DNA of 64,000 bases from Ectocarpus siliculosus (GCA_000310025.1 FN649741.1:7120983-7184982); one strand, 5' to 3'. Counted from the first letter of the stretch, positions 21,816-33,604 are shown. Made by a program: numbers and translations. Notes: generated from the letters alone by a model not told the origin.

Positions 21816-23521
21816 CTGCGCCGGAAGCATGGGCAAGGGCAGCACTACATTCGCAAGCGGACAGAAACCCTTCAACCACGCCCGCACACAGAGGGCGACT
21901 ACAAGACGCCGTCGGCGGCAACGAGGGCTTACGACTCCAGCGACATGTGTCGAGAGAAAAAACTCAAAATACACCACAAACTCTTTTGGCGCGTCTAATG
22001 ATCCCACGCGAGGTTTCAGCACGGCTGGGCGTCTACATCTCTTCAAAAGCCGCATGCCGTCCCCTACTACGGCTGTTTCTTTGTGGCCGTATTGCCTGGG
22101 GTTTGAGAGCCTCCTCGGTGGCGGAGTCCATGATGTCCCCCTGTTCGCGCCCCCTCCTCTTGACTCCTTCCAGCACGGAAGCCGCCGTGGACACGACTCG
22201 AGGGAGGGCTTTTTCCAAGGCCGACGCGTAAAGCGGGGTTCGGAGCAGCTCCTGCAAGAGGAGGAAGGGGAACTAGACGTTAAGAAAAGGCGGTTCAACG
22301 ATAGACAGGCAGGTCGTGGGCAAGCAAAATCGTAGGTCAAAGAGTAGGTGCGCCACGAGCTATCTCTGTTCTTGGCGTAGCTTCTCAAAACTCCGCTTAG
22401 TCTTTGCAAGTTCTGCCGGCTCTTGCCTCTTTGTGATGTGCGATGTGATCCGTCGCAAGGACAACCACGGATACATGCGTCACACCACTGGCACTGTGCA
22501 CCCTTCATAGGTTGGACAGCCACCCAACAAGGGAAGAACGACCCCGGAACCTTGCTCGAAGTAGACGCTATTCAAAAGCCCCCGCGCAGTTCGGTGCACG
22601 CTACACACGCGCTCCGACTCACGCGTCCCCATGGCCAAAGGCAAGCACAAAGTAGACACCATCGGCGATAAACAACCAAACAAAATGACGCCTCATTTTT
22701 TGCAAAACCTGAAACGAGGACGGCGCTTGTCGGCGCTCGTCTTCCGGCAGCCGGGAGAGCGCTATTCGTCGGAATTGCTCCGGCTCGATAAGCTTCGAGA
22801 ACACGCCGTCCAAGTCGTGACGCGCGGGACCGTTGCCGAGCGACCCGTTCGATGAAGCAGCTACTATGCTGTCTCGCAGAGAGGAGAACAGCGCTTTCAA
22901 GCTCCCGGCTTCGTTCGCTTGCTGAAAGGGTTTGTTTGCAGAGTAGGCGTGCAGGTTCGAGCGGGGAAGGACAAGAATGGGAACTTGGAGATTGAGCAGG
23001 GTGGAGAACAAGGATGGGCTGTTTGAGCCTGCCTCTGCAAGGATGCCGTTGCTTGTGACGCGGTCTTTTGGCGGGGCGGCGGCGGGCCCCACACGTCCAA
23101 CGCAGGAAAACGAAACCATCGCAAACAAATACCAGAATCGAAAAAACAATACAGACAACACATGACCGGGCTTCGCGCGTGAAAACAAAGTGACTACATG
23201 TTCCTTCCAGGCTATCACCGCCAGTAGGCGGCCTTGCTGCAGGCGAGCTTGGGCAGCTACGGGTAGCTAGTTTCGAGCAAAAATTATCGCAGCCTCCAGA
23301 CGTGAAACACGGCAATGACTGTGGGCAGCGCTCGCCTGGTCTTGAGTGTTGTTGTCGGGCGCTTCCTTGTCGTCGTACAGGCCGGCCCGACCTAAATCGA
23401 TGCTTTTCGCGGCCTTCTTTGGCACTCCTCCCCCTCCTCCTGTTGCTGCTACTGCTCCCTTGCCAACCTGCTGCGTGTGTCTGCGGCGGCTGCCAGCGAT
23501 TCTTCTCTTCAATGCAGCCAT
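19049..23521 (-). CDS. 2OG-Fe(II) oxygenase-like protein, apparent pseudoenzyme
   Basis: Exons in transcript order: about 23521-23340 (likely start, MAALKRR), 23034-22709, 22251-22096, 21618-21547, 21307-21191, 20318-20078 and 19746-19049. From 22709 on, every junction is phase-consistent; the 22096 donor would be GC rather than GT. The last two exons form a prolyl-4-hydroxylase-type fold: SFLGEEWVSPLLEDSARFQA, then LTEGCRVPVRLDSV, GGQLRL and PTADRLVMFRSD, ending near EREQYAMLFWMHG. These align with HVD, GGxLR, DRLxxFxSD and RYAxxxW of PHD/EGLN enzymes. The first iron His is Arg, the second His (in the NPHEV position) is Leu and the 2-oxoglutarate-binding Arg is Gln; only the Asp remains. About 100 low-complexity residues are inserted between GGQLRL and VELEPTADRL. 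The N-terminal exons (about 200 residues, amphipathic) match nothing I know. Catalysis is unlikely; a binding or structural role is inference. Confidence 0.7.
20436..20855 (+). repeat. Long copy (~420 bp) of the poly-G-bounded repeat family, in an intron
   Basis: It begins in a G-run, continues GTACTCATAGTCGTGCATGC and ends GGTTACCGC followed by an A-run (20848-20855). It is roughly 90 percent identical by eye to 27376-27805 over the whole length. A G-run start and A-run end suggest a retroposed, SINE-like element, but I find no A- or B-box. It lies in the intron between the 21191 and 20318 exon borders of the oxygenase-like gene. Confidence 0.8.
21721..21812. repeat. (GA)n purine tract with G-runs
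   Basis: GAGA repeats mixed with GGGGCGGGG blocks, then about 16 uninterrupted GA units (21780-21811). It lies in an intron of the oxygenase-like gene. The strand is almost pure purine. Confidence 0.95.
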
Positions 23522-23809
23522 CTCTTTGTTCGCTGCTGCCGTTCGTGAGCGGGAAAAGCGTCGATTGTTGCACCAACACGTGAGGTCGGTAAGCGTTTGC
23601 TGGTTGGGAGGTAGGCTCGCTGCCTACATGCCGTGGGAGGGAAACGGCGGTAGGCTAGAGGACCAACAACGAATATCCTCGTGTACAGCAGGTGGACTAC
23701 TACAACGGCAGGCACGGCGACGATTTCAACTTTTAGAGATGCCCACTACTAGCCGAGCTACAGCTAATCGTTCACAAGTAGGGCCTATTGCCCTCACGTC
23801 AGTGCACAC

Positions 23810-25170
23810 TTAGCCCAACCCACTACTGTGGCCGACTGCCCAAAGGAATGCATAGGATTGCGCACCGGGATCGGCGCGTAGACCGTTTTCAATAGCCGAT
23901 TCCGCCTCAGCTGACTCGTCCAATGCGATGAGCGCCTGTGCCAAGCGATAGAACCCTGCCGCCACGAATGAATCAAGGGGACATGCGAGGCGCAAGGTGA
24001 AACGTCTACCACTGCTGCCTGTACGTCTGCTGTCCCCGCGATACACGTGCATGCCCAGATATCTGTATAAGAACAGGGTGAGAAACTACCTCCACACTCG
24101 TGCCACTGCATGTGCAGGACCCTTGACAATACCCCTATCACATCCCACAGCAGTGTAGATGCCTCCGCGCTCAAGACCTGCCCTAGATACCTTTCGTATA
24201 TCCCGGCTCTATCTCGACACTCCTCCTGGCGTCGGCAGCAGCCAGAGCCCAGGCACCAAGACCACCGTGGGCGGCACTGTCCAACGCACGGCGCACATAA
24301 AGTGTTTCAGACTGGGAAGCTCTGGGGAGGGGGGGCTGCAGCAAGCGAGGACAGCACGTGACACATGTTAGGCCTCCACATAGCTTCGGCGACAAGTCCA
24401 TGCGGATATACCTGTCAGCAGAACATCAGCCGACTGCTGTGGTAACCGGAAGAGGAGACCCGTCTATCTGTCTGTGCTTGTGGTTGGCGTGAGGCACTCA
24501 CCTCCTGTTGCCGTACAAGACGTGATTCGACGCACTCAAGCTTATGGCCTGGCTGTAGCACTCTACGGCTTCTTTGTGTCGCTTGGCCATGAAGTGTTCG
24601 TTGCCGCGTCTGTTGTTGCGAGCACCGGCGGAACGGCGTGTTTTGTCTTGTTGGCATATGGTAGTCTAAACTGATGTAAGGCTTCGTGAAACGCGTGCGA
24701 ACTTGGCTACGAGGGGCTGTATCTTTCTTTCTACTCTTTCTCTCTCTCTGCTGTGTTAACTTGCTGCTGTCCCTCTCGATTGACTGCTGTACCGCTGTGG
24801 GCCTGAACATACATCTAGCAGTTGGGGTGTGGTCAAGTGTGGTATGCATATAGCGATATGCCATGTATTCCTGGCACAGAGCAGAGAGACTAAGGACACC
24901 ACGGCGAATTCCATCGCTCTTACGAAGGTCAACTCACACAACATCAATACCTCTGTCGCTTCGATCAGTGTTGGATGGCAGCTGCGCTACTGTAGAGGTC
25001 AAACAACCCCTGCTGTGTGAGTGCGGAGTGTTTTATGTACTCTCGCTGTACACATCGATCAGATCCGATCGGTGATAGTTGACAAAGAAAAATACTCACT
25101 GCTTGATGGCTTCCGCATTCTTTTCGACTTGTGCAGGATTCGATGCGTCGGCTTCGCATAGGACTTCCAT
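23810..25170 (-). CDS. Small TPR-repeat protein (TTC4/SGT/Hop-like co-chaperone type)
   Basis: Four exons: 25170-25100 (ATG at 25170), 24609-24502, 24276-24191 and 23955-23810 (stop TAA). Phases match at all three junctions and donors are GTGAGT, GTGAGT and GTATCT. The product is about 136 residues. It has an N-terminal helix (NAEAIKQRGNEHFMAKRHKE), then VLYGNRSAAHGGLGAW, SVEIEPGYTKGFYRLAQAL, and AEAESAIENGLRADP. These are three consecutive TPR motifs of the Hsp90/Hsp70-binding style: GNxxF, YxNRsaa, PgyxKgyyRxaxAL and dP. Known relatives bind the C-termini of Hsp70/Hsp90 or act as assembly adaptors in the cytosol; the specific partner here is unknown. The protein is short for such co-chaperones and has no domain beyond the TPRs, so a further C-terminal exon cannot be excluded. 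It lies 289 bp upstream of the start of the oxygenase-like gene, on the same strand. Confidence 0.85.
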
Positions 25171-26321
25171 TCTGTAGAGGTGTCCAGAGCTATCCCAGTA
25201 CGCCCAGGGCAATGCGCAATGCATGGTTGGATCCGCCCGCTTTCGCAGGGGCGCCGTGGGTACAGTAGTACGTTATCCAACAAATTCAAGTCGCGTCGCC
25301 CCCTATGCTCATTCTCGTGGTGTTGCATGGTGTTGGTAAAAGGGCACGTGTAGTACGGTAACTGGGATTGTCGGTTTTGTTTAGCCCGATCTGCATAAAT
25401 TGCATCGCCACTTGTTTGCTGAGAGAAAAGGAGAAAAACTCGGGAGACTCGGTCTAATGTCAATGACATGCATCACGTAAAGGCCGGCCATTGCACCGGG
25501 GGTACAGGAAGGAGTATGAACGAACGAATCTCACGATTTACGTTGGTGCGTTTGTGGGGTTCTGATCCTTCAAAATCTCACGTTAACCGGCTGACTCCAG
25601 GATTCGTCTTTGTTCGTCTGGCGATCAATTGTTCCAAGCACGGAACACAACCGTGGCGCTTGAGACAGATTGTTGTTGTTGTTGTTGTTGTTGTCTTCAC
25701 ATTAAAAACCGTTCCGATCTCTCTCTACCCAGTACCTTCGTATGTCCGTGCTGATCAGATTATGCGCCGGGGATCGGATGTATTGTGGTCGCTCGTGACC
25801 CCCATACTAGCCTAAACAGTCGGGGCACACACACTACTCTACCACCTGGTTGTTCTGCTGCGACTTCTCTGAACAACATGCCAACAGGCACACACCCCTG
25901 CCTGGGTGTCAAGCAAGGGAACTCACGTCAAAACGGGGTCATCAGCGGCTTCCCGACCTCCCGATAACAATTCCAGCAGGGGGGGGGAGTAGGTCAATTT
26001 CAGCATGGTGTGAATGGTTACTTCGCGGTCATCCCGTACGCTTGTTCGTCAGAATGCGTGAGCTCCAGTTCTCCTCCTCGAGCCCTACATGACCCGTGTC
26101 CAAAGGCCCGTCAGGGTCACTACAGAAGGTACACAAGCCTTCGCACACGAACCGCACGAAGCACCCGCCCAAGCACACACACAAACAAACACGGCCAGTT
26201 GCACGATAGCAACAACGACGACGTGACATTTTCATTTGGCCGGCCAGGCGGGGTACGATAGCGCCATCGACGATGCTCGCCAACGAAAACACCCACACAA
26301 AATAGCGCCAAGGACGCTTGG
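25171..26321. other. No supported gene; between the TPR and methyltransferase genes
   Basis: It holds the 5' flank of the TPR gene and the 3' flank of the methyltransferase gene, which lies on the same strand. A (GTT)n microsatellite occupies 25671-25693. No motif-bearing open frame was found. Confidence 0.5.
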
Positions 26322-29300
26322 TTAAAATTTGAAGGGCTTGTCCTGCCCCACGTCCTTGTGAGGCACCTCATCCGCGGGGCCTTCATCCGGTATAGTAATG
26401 GTGCCCTGGGCGATTGCATCTGCCAGCCACTCCTGAGAGTCCTCCTGCGGGCTCGCTTCCAGCACCTCTCCCTGAACGTCCCCCTCTACCTCCTCTATCA
26501 ACTCCTCCAAGAAGTCGGGCGTTTGTGGCTCCACAGACGAGCGCTTTCCCTTGAAGAGATGCACCTTGGAGGTGATCTTTCCTTCTTGCCTGATTGCACA
26601 ACGCAAGTTAACAGCGAACAGGGCGGGAAAGAGAGAGGGGACGGGGTGGGGGCGAGCTCAACTTTCTACACAGGCCTTCAGCCGAAAACACTCGCGGTGC
26701 TGGTCCCTAAACACCTCTCCGAGACCCCCCCCCCCCCCTCCCCGGACTGCACATGATAGTCTGGCGCCTCTTGGGCTGCGAGCTTCAGTGCAGGGGGGGG
26801 CAATATCCTTGCTCGCCAATAGTCATCCGCCACAGTCTGGGTCAAGGGATGAAAATTCACAGAGGACGTTATAAAAAAGCATTGCAAGTGCCTGCGATAT
26901 TTTTCGTCGGTCTTGGAAGACAAAACTCACGTGAGGGAGCCGCTTTCCCACTCGTCGCGCTCGAACAGCTCCTGTACCCGCTCGGGGTCCCGGTAGTCGG
27001 TCATCAAGTACACCCCTCCGGGCTTCAGCACACGGGCCACCTCGTAGGACACCTGGCGGCAGCAGTGGCAGTGTAGGTAAATAGCAGCAATCGCTTGATG
27101 AGGGCAGGGCAGACTCTAGTGACACGGGCGTTTGTAGGTGAGAACTGCCGGACGAACTTTTTGCCTCGTCCGGAGAAAACAAGTAAATATGACAAATTTA
27201 ACGGTCGGTCAACGTAAAACAGTTGATGCCACACAAGAAACAAAAAATCTCCTGCGCAAGCTCCTGTGCAGCGTTCCGCCTGTGTCACCGACTGACACGT
27301 CAAACATGTACTTAACCCAAGAGGGGGCAAAATTGGAGCCAGAATAATGGGACGAACACACACACATATGCAGCAGGAGGGGGGGGGGGGCGGGGTGTAC
27401 TCATAGTCGTGCATGCCGTAGTCGTTAGACCATTGACCTCGCACCCCTACAAAGCCGGGACGGAGCACGCCGGGTTCTCACCGGACCAGGCTCTCACATC
27501 ACCAAGCGCGAAGCGCCGTGAGGTATTTGGCGAGTCGCATGAAGGGTGAGCTGCATCCTGCTAAGGGTGTTCGGCATCTTGTGCTTACTTCCTTTCGTAC
27601 GGATGACAGCTGCGTATGACTTAATTTATTTTCTGGTGCTTTCACTTCCAGAGACAGTGGTAAGCACTGTGTAACTCCCTCGAGGATGCTTTACCATTTT
27701 AACACGACGTGGTGCGATCATCCCCCGTTGCGCGGAGTGAGGCTTCTCCACCACGCACAACATGATCTACTCGACCACCATTATGGTTACCACAAAAAAA
27801 AAAAACGAGGTAAAAAAAAAAATGGGGGGGGGGGGGGGGGGGGGGGGTAAACCTCCGGGGGTCAACCCCGTTCTCCCCAAGNNNNNNNNNNNNNNNNNNN
27901 NNNNNNNNNNNNNNNNNNNNNNNNNNNNNNNNNNNNNNNNNNNNNNNNNNNNNNNNNNNNNNNNNNNNNNNNNNNNNNNNNNNNNNNNNNNNNNNNNNNN
28001 NNNNNNNNNNNNNNNNNNNNNNNNNNNNNNNNNNNNNNNNNNNNNNNNNNNNNNNGGTTTGGGGGGGGGGGGGTACACACTCGGCGGGTCAACCCTGCTT
28101 CGCCCATGAGGGGGTGCCGTACTCTACCACGGGTCGAGACCACAGCCCGTCCACAATAATTTGTCTTTTAACATCCAAGAGACCTATCGAGTTCGACGAT
28201 GGTAGCTGTTCCACCGGTGAACAACGCCAACACCTGACGCGAAAAAATATGTGGAGTTTATGCGGTGTTTTCTTGTGTTTGCAGCGGCTGCGCCTCGAAG
28301 CACGTCGGAAAGCCATTGGTTGACGGTTGAGAGGGAAAATACTAATACAAATAAATAAAGAACAGTGCCATCGCATCTCGCGTGCAAGCCGACTTTGACC
28401 ATCGCCAGACATTAACTATGACTACGGGCATTCGACGCCTGAAAATTAACACCACCCACCGGACATCGAGATGGTATTGCAATCGTTACGGCGGCATAAC
28501 AAATGAAACGCAAAAAAGAAAAAGAAACCAATTTGATTTTTCTCTTTGTGTAAGAAAAAAGGAAGAAAATAACGCTTTCTAATCTGAGGTGTTGTTTTAT
28601 TACCATAACTCAGGTTAAAGTTTCATATCCTCCCGTGTGCATCCTACACCATTCTTTTGGGCAGCATCTGTAGACCTGAACGCTACCGTAGCAGCTACTT
28701 TAGTGGCTGCTGAGGTAGCTGCCAAAGTAGCTGCTGAGGGCAGTGTTGGGTACAGATGATGCCGAAAAAAATGGTGTTGAATGCCTCGACGTAGTGCTTG
28801 CGAGGACGTCAAATTTTAGTCTCAGTGAGGCAAGAGACATGAAAAGTATAGGTTTGAACTACCCGACATGTCGTAGGTAATGTCGTAGGTAGGCATGGCC
28901 GTATCACTAGCTGCGCAGGGCAGCGCCACTTGTGGCTTTGGGTTCACGAAAGCAAGATTAGACAGCCGTTTCGCCTTGCCGCAATCAAGATCCCGATCCT
29001 ACGTCACAGATCTCCACAAAAGTGCTGTCGAGTGACCACCCACCCACCTTTGCCATCATGACGGAGAACTTGTCGTTGTACATGACGGAGTCAGTGAGAC
29101 CCTTGTCGATCACAGCATCGAAAGAGCCCGTCTCGAACTCCACCATATCTCTGGCGTCCATCACCTTGTTCGAAACCGTACGGAAACACTATCAAGTGCT
29201 GTCTGATGGGGCACATTGCAAGCAAAAGGTGTGGTGTGAAATCCTATCAGGTCTGAACAATACCTGAAGTCTAATCTCCTGGGTTGAATCAGTGTAGCTC

Positions 29301-32300
29301 ATTCGGCCAGATAGAAACATGAAAAAAACGTACCATACAGCAGTAATTACCAACATCCAGGACTGTTGGTAGTGATATTCTCAGACGGCTGTGAGCACTC
29401 TCCGGCCGACAAAAAAAGAGACACCTAGCATCAGCTATGGAGTTTCCCTCCCGGGTTAGAGTTCCCCCGCCCCCCAGTACCTTTCCGGCCTGGAAGCATG
29501 AGTTCGTTAATTTAGCCCCGGGGTAGATCGTTTTCGACCAAAAAAAGAAAGATCCCCCGGGTGTGTCAATTTTCCCCCAGGGTACCATTTTTCCCACGAG
29601 TTCCCCCCGGGGGGGGTGTATTTCCCTTATTTTCTGAGTCCATTTTGTTGCATCGCGGAGCACAAAAAGCATGATATGGGACGGAAAATTCATTTGCAGA
29701 TGTGCGCTTCGAGCTGGCGGGTGCTCTCTGGAAGGCGGGCCCTTCCTCTTCTTGGAATCACTCGCGGGACGAGACAACCTCCCCCAGCTGCTGTCCTCCT
29801 TGCTGTCTTTCTTTTTTCTCTTCGTCTTTGTTGCTCTTACGTTCCTCCTCCCTCTGCTTGTTGAACGCTTGTTCGTAAACATTATCCATCTCAGTTTCAC
29901 CACTCTCTGTGTGTGTGGTGTGTGGGCCATCACTAATTTTTGCACAACCCCCCGGGGGGGGGGCTTAGCCCCGGGGCAGCGTTAAAAAAAAAAACTAACC
30001 CCCCGCGGTACGTCAATTTCCCCCCGGGGGGGTTGGTTTCAGAATCAAAAACGATCCCCTCCCCGGGGGGAAAACTCCGTAGCGTACGGTATTACCTCTC
30101 TTCTGGTGTGATACAAATAAAAACATCATTCGGAGGGACTAAATACTAAATACGAGCGCGTGAGGACACTGTGCATGCCACCATCATGCAACAACAGGCG
30201 AGATGCACACCCACTTCTCGTGTGTTTGGGGGTTACGGCGGCACCTGCACAGGAGAAAACCGTACCATACAACGCGGAACCATGGAGACGTTCCACAAAA
30301 AAAAAAAGCACCTTCCACTCCATCCCGGGCTTGTCGGCATGCGCCGATTGCATAGCCTCAATCACGGGGTTGCAGAAGTCGATGCTCACAATGTCTCTGC
30401 GACCAACAAAAACAAAAAAAGAGGGTTGGGCATGAGAGAGCGGCAAAAGGGATGTGGTGGTTTTGACGTCAGCAAAGGGTGCGGTAGCCAACGGAGCTTC
30501 GACTTGAGATTTCCTGACAAAGCCGGTTTGATTCCCAACCACTGATGCCTACATTAGTCGCACTTTTGCGCTGATCCTGAACTCAACGCTTCATCTGGTC
30601 GCCGCCCTGTGCGCTCATGGCTTTGCTTGTTTATTGACCGGCCCCATTTATTGATAAGCAAGTGGATGCAGATACACGTGCCTGCCGTGACTCGCGCCGA
30701 GGCATGCCACACATAAACCCAAGTCTGGCGACCAGACAACCCACGCGTTCTTAGGCACAGACAAGGTGCCTCCAGCTCTTGTTTTGACTTGCCAGGGCAC
30801 GTTCTCTTCGCGATGGGTACACTTGTGAGACAAAGAACAAAAACGGAACATGACAAGCCAAAACAACAGAGCTCTCACTTCCATCCGTTCTCCCACATCT
30901 TGGGCGACACTTCCGAGTTGCCGCACCCCAGCACCAACACGCGGCCCGCCCTCGCCCCGCCGACGTGAAGGTTCAAGTAAACCGCCAGCCTCGAGTAGCC
31001 GAAGAACCAGTCGTATGACTCTCCGTCCTTAAGGCTTCCCGCCTCCCCCCTACCGTACCGTGCATGCGCATCGGCAGCACACACGCGCACAAAAAGCACA
31101 GCGGGGGTCAGGAGAAAATTCAAGAGGATGGGGAGCGAATGGGATGAACCGCCCATTTGAAAGGCAGGTCTGACTGGAAGGGTCTGACTGGAAGTGAGTC
31201 TCGCACAAAGCCAAGGTTTGAAAAAATCCAGCCGGAACAATTCACGACACCTCGCTATGTGACTACATGTACGCCTTTTGAGTACGCCAGAAAGGGTACG
31301 ACACGCGAGCGGGTTGAGGGCTACAATTGAGGCAACATAACCTTCAGGTGTGAGAAAAGATGGCAAGGTGTGGCCGGACTCCTGCATGTAGACACGGCGC
31401 AACTAGACAGCAATGTGCTGAGGGAGGCCGAGCCACTCTCCGGGAAAACGACGTTCAACACGTGAACCGGTTTCACAAGCGGCAGAGTGGAGGCGTTGCG
31501 TCCTCCGTAAAAGTAGGCGATTTTCGATTTAGATGCAACAGCTTGTGTTCCAATCTATTTTTTTTTAAATAACCAATACCGAAAACCAAAATACATGGCA
31601 ATCGCCTCCGTAGGACGATAAGCCTAGGGGGGCAAGGCACGATCATGGCCGTAGGGATGCGGCGCAACTTGCAGGGCAACTGATGTTAGACGTCGGCAGT
31701 GTATCACTGAAACCCTGTCAGCTGAATACAAGCACGAAGCACCAGTCTGGTGTCAGGATGGTGTCAGGAGCACAAAGACTTGCATATGCAACTTGTTTGT
31801 GAGAGGTCAGAAGCAGCTAGCCGTATGGAACACAAGAGTACGATTGCTGTTGCCGACATCAAGTTACAACACGGGAAGTAGGTGATATTGTAGCCGGGCA
31901 GCTCGACGAATAGTTTCTGCAACGTACAGCAGTAGCGCTGCAATCGTGGATTGCGACAAGTTTCAGGTGCGCATACATAGGCATCAACTTCAACACCACA
32001 CAGACTTTACATGGGCAAAGATCATTACTGCTGTAGCTGCTAGGCTTCGAAGACACGCGCAAACGCAGGATGCAACGGAGTCAGGTACACCTCAGCTCAG
32101 ATTCAAACAAACCCTGCGCTCAACCACCGCTGTCAACATATTTAAACGAGCGGTCCTTCCTCCTCCTCACCCGGCGTAAAAGTCATCCCAATACTCAGCA
32201 TACGAGTAGGCCTCTCGATGCCTGATGATGTCGATCTCGTTTCCATCGGGTCCGAGAGCACTCCGTCTTGAGTCTCGTCGGGGGTGGCGGTGATGGTGCG

Positions 32301-32460
32301 CCGAAGAGGCGGGCGAACCTCCAACAGTTGGCAAGCCATTGCAGCCTCGTCTTCGGAGCGTACCGCGGTTCGTGGGGCCTGACGACGGAAGAATGAATCC
32401 CCCAACGCACGACACGGCCGCCAACAAGGCAGGAACGCAGAGCCGAGAGCCTGGGGCCAT
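26322..32460 (-). CDS. METTL13-like class I SAM methyltransferase with candidate plastid leader
   Basis: Six exons: 32460-32171, about 31034-30879, 30396-30312, 29164-29048, 27052-26931 and 26589-26322 (stop TAA). All junctions are phase-consistent, although the exon 2 acceptor (GGGAAG) is weak. Motifs run in family order: EYWDDFY, ESYDWFFGY, RVLVLGCGNSEVSPKMWENG (SAM motif I), IVSIDFCNPVIEAMQ (motif II), MEWKVMDARDM, GSFDAVIDKGLTDSVM and VARVLKPGGVYLMTDYRDPE. This is the METTL13/EEF1A-lysine-methyltransferase subfamily; a role in protein lysine methylation is inferred from that family. The helix usually between DKF and EVxRVLKPGG is shorter here, and a small missed exon is possible. The N-terminus (MAPGSRLCVPALLAAVSCVGGF) is a hydrophobic signal-like segment followed by Phe and basic residues, as in heterokont bipartite plastid leaders. 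The ATG lies 111 bp from the edge of the MULE. Intron 4 contains a repeat copy and a scaffold gap. Confidence 0.85.
27376..27805 (+). repeat. Long copy (~420 bp) of the poly-G-bounded repeat family, in an intron
   Basis: It matches 20436-20855 along its whole length with scattered substitutions and a few small indels: G-run, GTACTCATAGTCGTGCATGC, GCGAAGCGCCGTGAGG, GGATGCTTTACC and a terminal A-run (27794-27805). It sits in intron 4 of the methyltransferase gene, just left of the scaffold gap. Confidence 0.8.
27882..28055. other. Assembly gap (174 N) flanked by similar sequence
   Basis: Both sides carry a long G-run, then GTAAAC or GTACAC and a GGGTCAACCC block (27861-27870 and 28086-28096). 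The gap therefore probably hides more copies of a G-rich tandem repeat. It lies inside intron 4 of the methyltransferase gene. Confidence 0.9.
28686..28735. repeat. Short imperfect hairpin
   Basis: AGCAGCTACTTT pairs with AAAGTAGCTGCT across a loop of about 20 bases that also contains TGGC/GCC pairing. It lies in an intron of the methyltransferase gene. No function is implied. Confidence 0.5.
29455..30090. repeat. Two direct blocks of CCCCGGGG-rich repeats
   Basis: TTAGCCCCGGGG, an A-run, then GTCAATTT followed by CCCCC and GGG appears at 29510-29600 and again at 29963-30040, about 455 bases apart in the same orientation. The blocks flank ordinary sequence (29630-29940). They could be the ends of a small unknown element inside the methyltransferase intron between 29164 and 30312. 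Confidence 0.5.
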
Positions 32461-32561
32461 GGTAGGTGGTTGTGAAGCCACCCGCGGTGAGATGACCTCG
32501 TCCAGAGGGGAGGATAACGACGTGTCCCCTGTACCAGAACGCAATCAAACACTGAACACCA

Positions 32562-32570
32562 CGGTCTCCC
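32562..32570. repeat. 9-bp target-site duplication, left copy
   Basis: CGGTCTCCC directly abuts the left terminal inverted repeat and is identical to 38623-38631. A 9-bp duplication is the hallmark of Mutator-superfamily insertion. Confidence 0.95.
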
Positions 32571-32691
32571 GGGCGCGAATATTTGCAATCCATGGATTAT
32601 AAAAGAGAACCACAGTCCAAACATCCGGACGGATCGAAACCCCGGGAAACCGCCCGGAGTGTCCCCGAAGAGGTTCTCCTCTCTCCCTCTC
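32571..32691 (+). repeat. MULE left terminal inverted repeat
   Basis: It starts GGGCGCGAATATTTGCAATC and ends in a CTCTCCCTCT tract. It pairs with 38506-38622. It faces the methyltransferase start codon, which lies 111 bp outside the element, so it may now contribute to that gene's promoter or 5' leader (inference). Confidence 0.95.
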
Positions 32692-33604
32692 AAATTCAAT
32701 ATTATCTCGGAGCCTGGATCTAACGCCCGTTGTCTTCGGAAGCAGAGCTCTCGTCTGCAGCAACAGCCTCAACAGTCCATACTGCCATACTGGCACATAT
32801 TTCACGCCAAGGCCACCCTTCGCACCCGGGATGCCCAGGAGACGCTAGGCCTCAGAGGAACAGGAGGACACGACGACACACAACGCCCCGTACTTAGAGG
32901 AGTGCTCGTCTCTCTCTGTGTGTGTGTCTATCCGCGTGTGGTGCTGCTGTTGTTGTGCGTTTCTGCTGCTGCAAGCAATTGTTGCTGTAGATTTTGTGAA
33001 CTACATACAGCAGTATTCTTTTTTTGGTAGATATAACCTGCTGCACGGTGCTGCCGTGATGGATGTCAGTCATCATGGGGCCGTCAAAATCTGTAGGCAT
33101 CGTTTAGTTCGCACACCGCAGGCCCGCTCAACAAACTCGAGACGCGGCTCACACGGTTTTCTTCGCAGAGCACACAGGTCGACAAGCACAGATAGACGCA
33201 GAAAAAAACAAAACAGAACAATCAATATCCAACAGCGATTTGATGATAGACTGACCCCCACCAAAAAAATGAAAGGACCTGGATATGACCCCAACACGGC
33301 AAAAAAGGGGGCGGAAGAAAGAAAAGAAAAGGAAATGGAACAAAATAAATAAAAACAGGACAGGAACCAGATGGCCCCATCGAACGCTACACCGCAACAA
33401 CCAAATAGACATACAAACACAAAATCGACAACATCACAGACGGCGATCGGCGCAAAAACGCCGAAGCGAAAAATAAACAACACACCGAGCCTTGACCTGC
33501 CGCCGGGGGGGGACAAAACATCGTTCAGGCATATGCCCCGGTGACGTCGTAAACCTAGGGCCGCGTACCGCTACTCACGTACCCCAAAGTATGCAACACC
33601 GAAA

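Noticed and set aside
22572-23579. 335-codon minus-strand frame
   Set aside because: It overlaps exons of the oxygenase-like gene in another frame and reads through introns; Arg/Ser/Cys-rich shadow.
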